This document shows positions 16,552 through 17,902 of a DNA stretch of 17,902 nt, one piece after another. Numbering within the stretch: the stretch's first letter is position 1; each line of letters opens with the position of its first letter. Position numbers and translations under genes: made by a program. The notes under the pieces are model-generated. The model saw only the letters and a list, made by a program, of their open reading frames with translations. It was not told where the DNA came from and searched no databases. Origin of the DNA: Candidatus Sulfotelmatobacter sp. (GTDB lineage Bacteria > Acidobacteriota > Terriglobia > Terriglobales > SbA1); contig JASLEQ010000719.1 of assembly GCA_030151135.1 (NCBI GenBank), positions 1 to 17,902 on the forward strand, written 5' to 3'.

Positions 16552-16572
16552 AGAAGCTAGAAGCTAGAAGCT
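16552..16572. repeat. Tandem heptamer (AGAAGCT)x3
   Basis: Three perfect copies of AGAAGCT end exactly at the kinase stop codon, which they overlap by one base. Heptamer arrays like this vary in copy number by slippage. No regulatory role is evident. Confidence 0.85.
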
Positions 16573-17699
16573 CAGTCCCGAAATTGCCGAATCTTCTCCA
16601 CCGCCCGCTGGTCAGGCTCAAACGAATAGCGATACACCGGCACCGAGTTCGCGAGCTCCTCGAGAAAGACCAGCGCTGAATCCACATACTCATGCCGATG
16701 AAACGGCACAAAGCTTCGCGCAAACAATTCGGCCACCGCGTGGCTCGGAGTCAGCGGCGTGATCACGTTCCCATGCCCATGCTCCAGCACAAAGATGCGA
16801 GTCAGCGGCGCACTGTTCGGCGACGCAAACATCGCTTCTCCATGCCATGGCGTCCCATACATCCGCATCGGGTAGTTGGAATTGCGCGAAGCACCCGACG
16901 GGTTGTCATCCTGAGCGGCCCAACGCTCGGGCGAAGCGGAGTTGCTAACCAGTCTGTCATCCTGAGCGGAGAGATTGGTCGGCGAAGCCGGGCAGTCTCG
17001 TAGTCGAAGAGCCTGCCCTGAGGTGAATGCCGAAGGGACCCCGTGTCCGCTCGCATCACTACCGGCCCTGCCGGGAGTTCTCACCACGGCCGCCTCAGAA
17101 TCCCGCCGCACAATAATGCGGTCATCGCTAAGAACCTCAACGTCCTCGACGTCAGTCCAAAGCCGAGTAGTCGTACTCTTCCCCGCCCCAGAATGCCCAA
17201 CGAACAAGTTCGCATCCCCATTGGCGCGAACGATTCCTGTCCCATGCAGCTCAATCGCCTTCTCCTGCGTGAGCCGATGCATGATGAGCAGTTCGTCGAG
17301 CGGATAGGCCAAAATCGGTGTTCTACCGGCAGAGGCGCTCAAAAGGCTGCAGTCTACTTGGAGAGTTGCGCGGGTAAATTCCCGATCTACGAACATCCTT
17401 CGGGTTGGGCCTGTATCAGAAAGAGGATATCCAAATTCGAAGCAAAGACCGCGTTGGCTTTCGTACAATCGCCAAGTGGTGCCAGAATCAAACAGCGAAC
17501 GATCCGAGATTCGCGACGAATCTAATAAGCGCTCGACCTCGATGAGGAGATCCGGTTCTCGCACATCCGTCGTGAAAGGCTCATGTCCGGGATAGAAGGC
17601 GCCACCAATGTCTCTCCCAGCGGAAACCTGAATCGACACTCCGCCAATGCTGAGCTGGTATCGAAGCGGCTCATCCAACTCGGAATCGGACCTCTCCAT
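16572..17699 (-). CDS. HPr-kinase-like (HprK C-terminal domain) protein, possible RiPP-modifying kinase
   Basis: 375 residues from ATG 17699. In-frame alternatives are GTG 17720, one base after the TGA of the upstream peptide gene, and ATG 17768, which would overlap that gene by 47 bases. No start has a strong ribosome site, so coupling to the peptide gene is likely. An N-terminal beta-rich part (YQLSIGGVSIQV) precedes a P-loop kinase core of HprK type: LHGTGIV, Walker A GHSGAGKS (168-175), LSDDRIIV (190-197), and RMYGTPWHGEAMFASP (279-294). Between the last two lies an insertion of about 70 residues absent from the family pattern, encoded by interspersed repeat DNA. HprK-like kinases of this type occur in RiPP clusters; in paeninodin-type lasso clusters they phosphorylate the precursor's C-terminal Ser. 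The upstream peptide also ends in Ser. The substrate is inferred. Confidence 0.8.
   Translation of the reverse strand: MERSDSELDEPLRYQLSIGGVSIQVSAGRDIGGAFYPGHEPFTTDVREPDLLIEVERLLDSSRISDRSLFDSGTTWRLYESQRGLCFEFGYPLSDTGPTRRMFVDREFTRATLQVDCSLLSASAGRTPILAYPLDELLIMHRLTQEKAIELHGTGIVRANGDANLFVGHSGAGKSTTTRLWTDVEDVEVLSDDRIIVRRDSEAAVVRTPGRAGSDASGHGVPSAFTSGQALRLRDCPASPTNLSAQDDRLVSNSASPERWAAQDDNPSGASRNSNYPMRMYGTPWHGEAMFASPNSAPLTRIFVLEHGHGNVITPLTPSHAVAELFARSFVPFHRHEYVDSALVFLEELANSVPVYRYSFEPDQRAVEKIRQFRD
16875..17087. repeat. Interspersed-repeat (REP-like) insertion inside the kinase gene
   Basis: This stretch interrupts the kinase between RRDSEAAVV and NYPMRMYGTPW. It contains two perfect 14-bp direct copies of GTCATCCTGAGCGG (16905-16918 and 16956-16969), each followed by a GCGAAGC-type segment, plus GTAGTCGAAG and GCCGAAGGGACCCCGTG further on. 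From memory, such 'GTCATCCTGAGCG...GTCGAAGGACCCCG' sequences are common intergenic repeats in Acidobacteria. Here the length keeps the frame and no stop codon appears; the two copies encode SAQDD and AAQDD. Edges are approximate and no target-site duplication was seen. Confidence 0.7.
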
Positions 17700-17721
17700 G
17701 AGTGTTGTCGCCAATGTCACA

Positions 17722-17901
17722 TCAGGAGCCGACGTTTGAGTTGCACCCGACTTGAAAGAAGCAGCCATTGTTGTTTGGACCCGCGCCGTGCAAAGTCTTG
17801 CAGGCGCCCAAGACTGCCTCCTCGGGGCGAAGGCTGATCGTCGCTAGCCGCGGCGGCTCATAAGTCTTCCGGTCGTCCGCTTGCTTAGTTTGAGAGATCA
17901 T
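17722..17901 (-). CDS. Short Cys-containing peptide, probable RiPP precursor
   Basis: 59 residues from ATG 17901 to TGA 17722. The start is at the window edge, so the ribosome site, or a longer N-terminus, cannot be seen. The N-terminal half resembles a RiPP leader: charged, with KTYEPPRLATISL, which fits the YxxPxL motif read by PqqD-like recognition elements in lasso-type systems, then RPEEAVLGACK. The C-terminal half is small-residue-rich with Cys34, Cys47 and Cys53 (LHGAGPNNNGCFFQVGC, NSNVGS) and ends in Ser. There is no Asp or Glu after residue 28, so a lasso macrolactam is not possible; a Cys-based cross-link is more likely. The HprK-like kinase gene follows immediately. Being very short, it could be missed by gene finders. 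The coding nature is likely; the RiPP role is an inference. Confidence 0.65.
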   Translation of the reverse strand: MISQTKQADDRKTYEPPRLATISLRPEEAVLGACKTLHGAGPNNNGCFFQVGCNSNVGS

Positions 17902-17902
17902 G

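Larger units (their letters stand above)
16148..16571. other. Gene-free interval with several structured elements
   Basis: About 424 bases between the start of the giant gene and the end of the kinase gene, both on the minus strand. No coding frame here looks real. It holds a palindrome near the giant gene, a terminator-like hairpin, an inverted repeat enclosing a small hairpin, overlapping alternative stems and a 7-bp tandem repeat, each listed separately. The promoter of the giant gene should lie here, but no convincing -35/-10 pair was found. Confidence 0.7.

Noticed and set aside
17722..17901. Classical lasso peptide precursor
   Set aside because: The putative core lacks an Asp or Glu at ring position 7-9, so the macrolactam cannot form; only the leader motif and kinase resemble lasso systems.

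Overview
The window looks like chromosomal DNA of an acidobacterium, probably of the Terriglobia/Koribacter type. This is inferred from moderately high GC, a sugar-catabolism cluster with a UxaA-type dehydratase, a very large secreted protein built of DUF11 repeats, and short 'GTCATCCTGAGCGG' interspersed repeats that I associate with that phylum. No rRNA, tRNA, CRISPR, transposase or phage gene was seen.

Layout. (1) 2-2937, + strand: the end of a sugar-acid catabolic operon. It holds a UxaA-family dehydratase (5' end outside the window) and two short-chain dehydrogenases, tightly coupled and best explained as oxidative L-fucose catabolism (L-fucose dehydrogenase, L-fuconate dehydratase, 2-keto-3-deoxy-L-fuconate dehydrogenase). 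(2) 3046-3207, +: a 53-residue protein with two CxxCGGSG knuckles. (3) 3319-4617, -: a membrane diguanylate cyclase. (4) 4841-7335, +: an isolated flagellar trio flgH-flgI-flgJ in which flgH has lost its signal peptide and is fused in frame to a truncated OmpR-type response regulator. (5) 7379-16147, -: one gene for a secreted protein of about 2,900 residues. It has a signal peptide, a beta-rich N-terminal domain, one DUF11 domain, a glycine-rich region, nine tandem DUF11 domains, an Fn3-like segment and a C-terminal gingipain-type (C25) cysteine protease with His and Cys in place. (6) 16148-16571: a gene-free gap with a probable terminator, inverted repeats and a 7-bp tandem repeat. (7) 16572-17901, -: a 59-residue RiPP-precursor-like peptide followed by an HPr-kinase-like protein that carries an in-frame insertion of about 70 residues made of the interspersed repeat.

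The strongest candidates for something undescribed are the peptide/HprK-like kinase pair at the right end, the response regulator-FlgH chimera, and the giant DUF11-gingipain protein. All functional statements come from reading the sequence and recalling protein families; no search was run.
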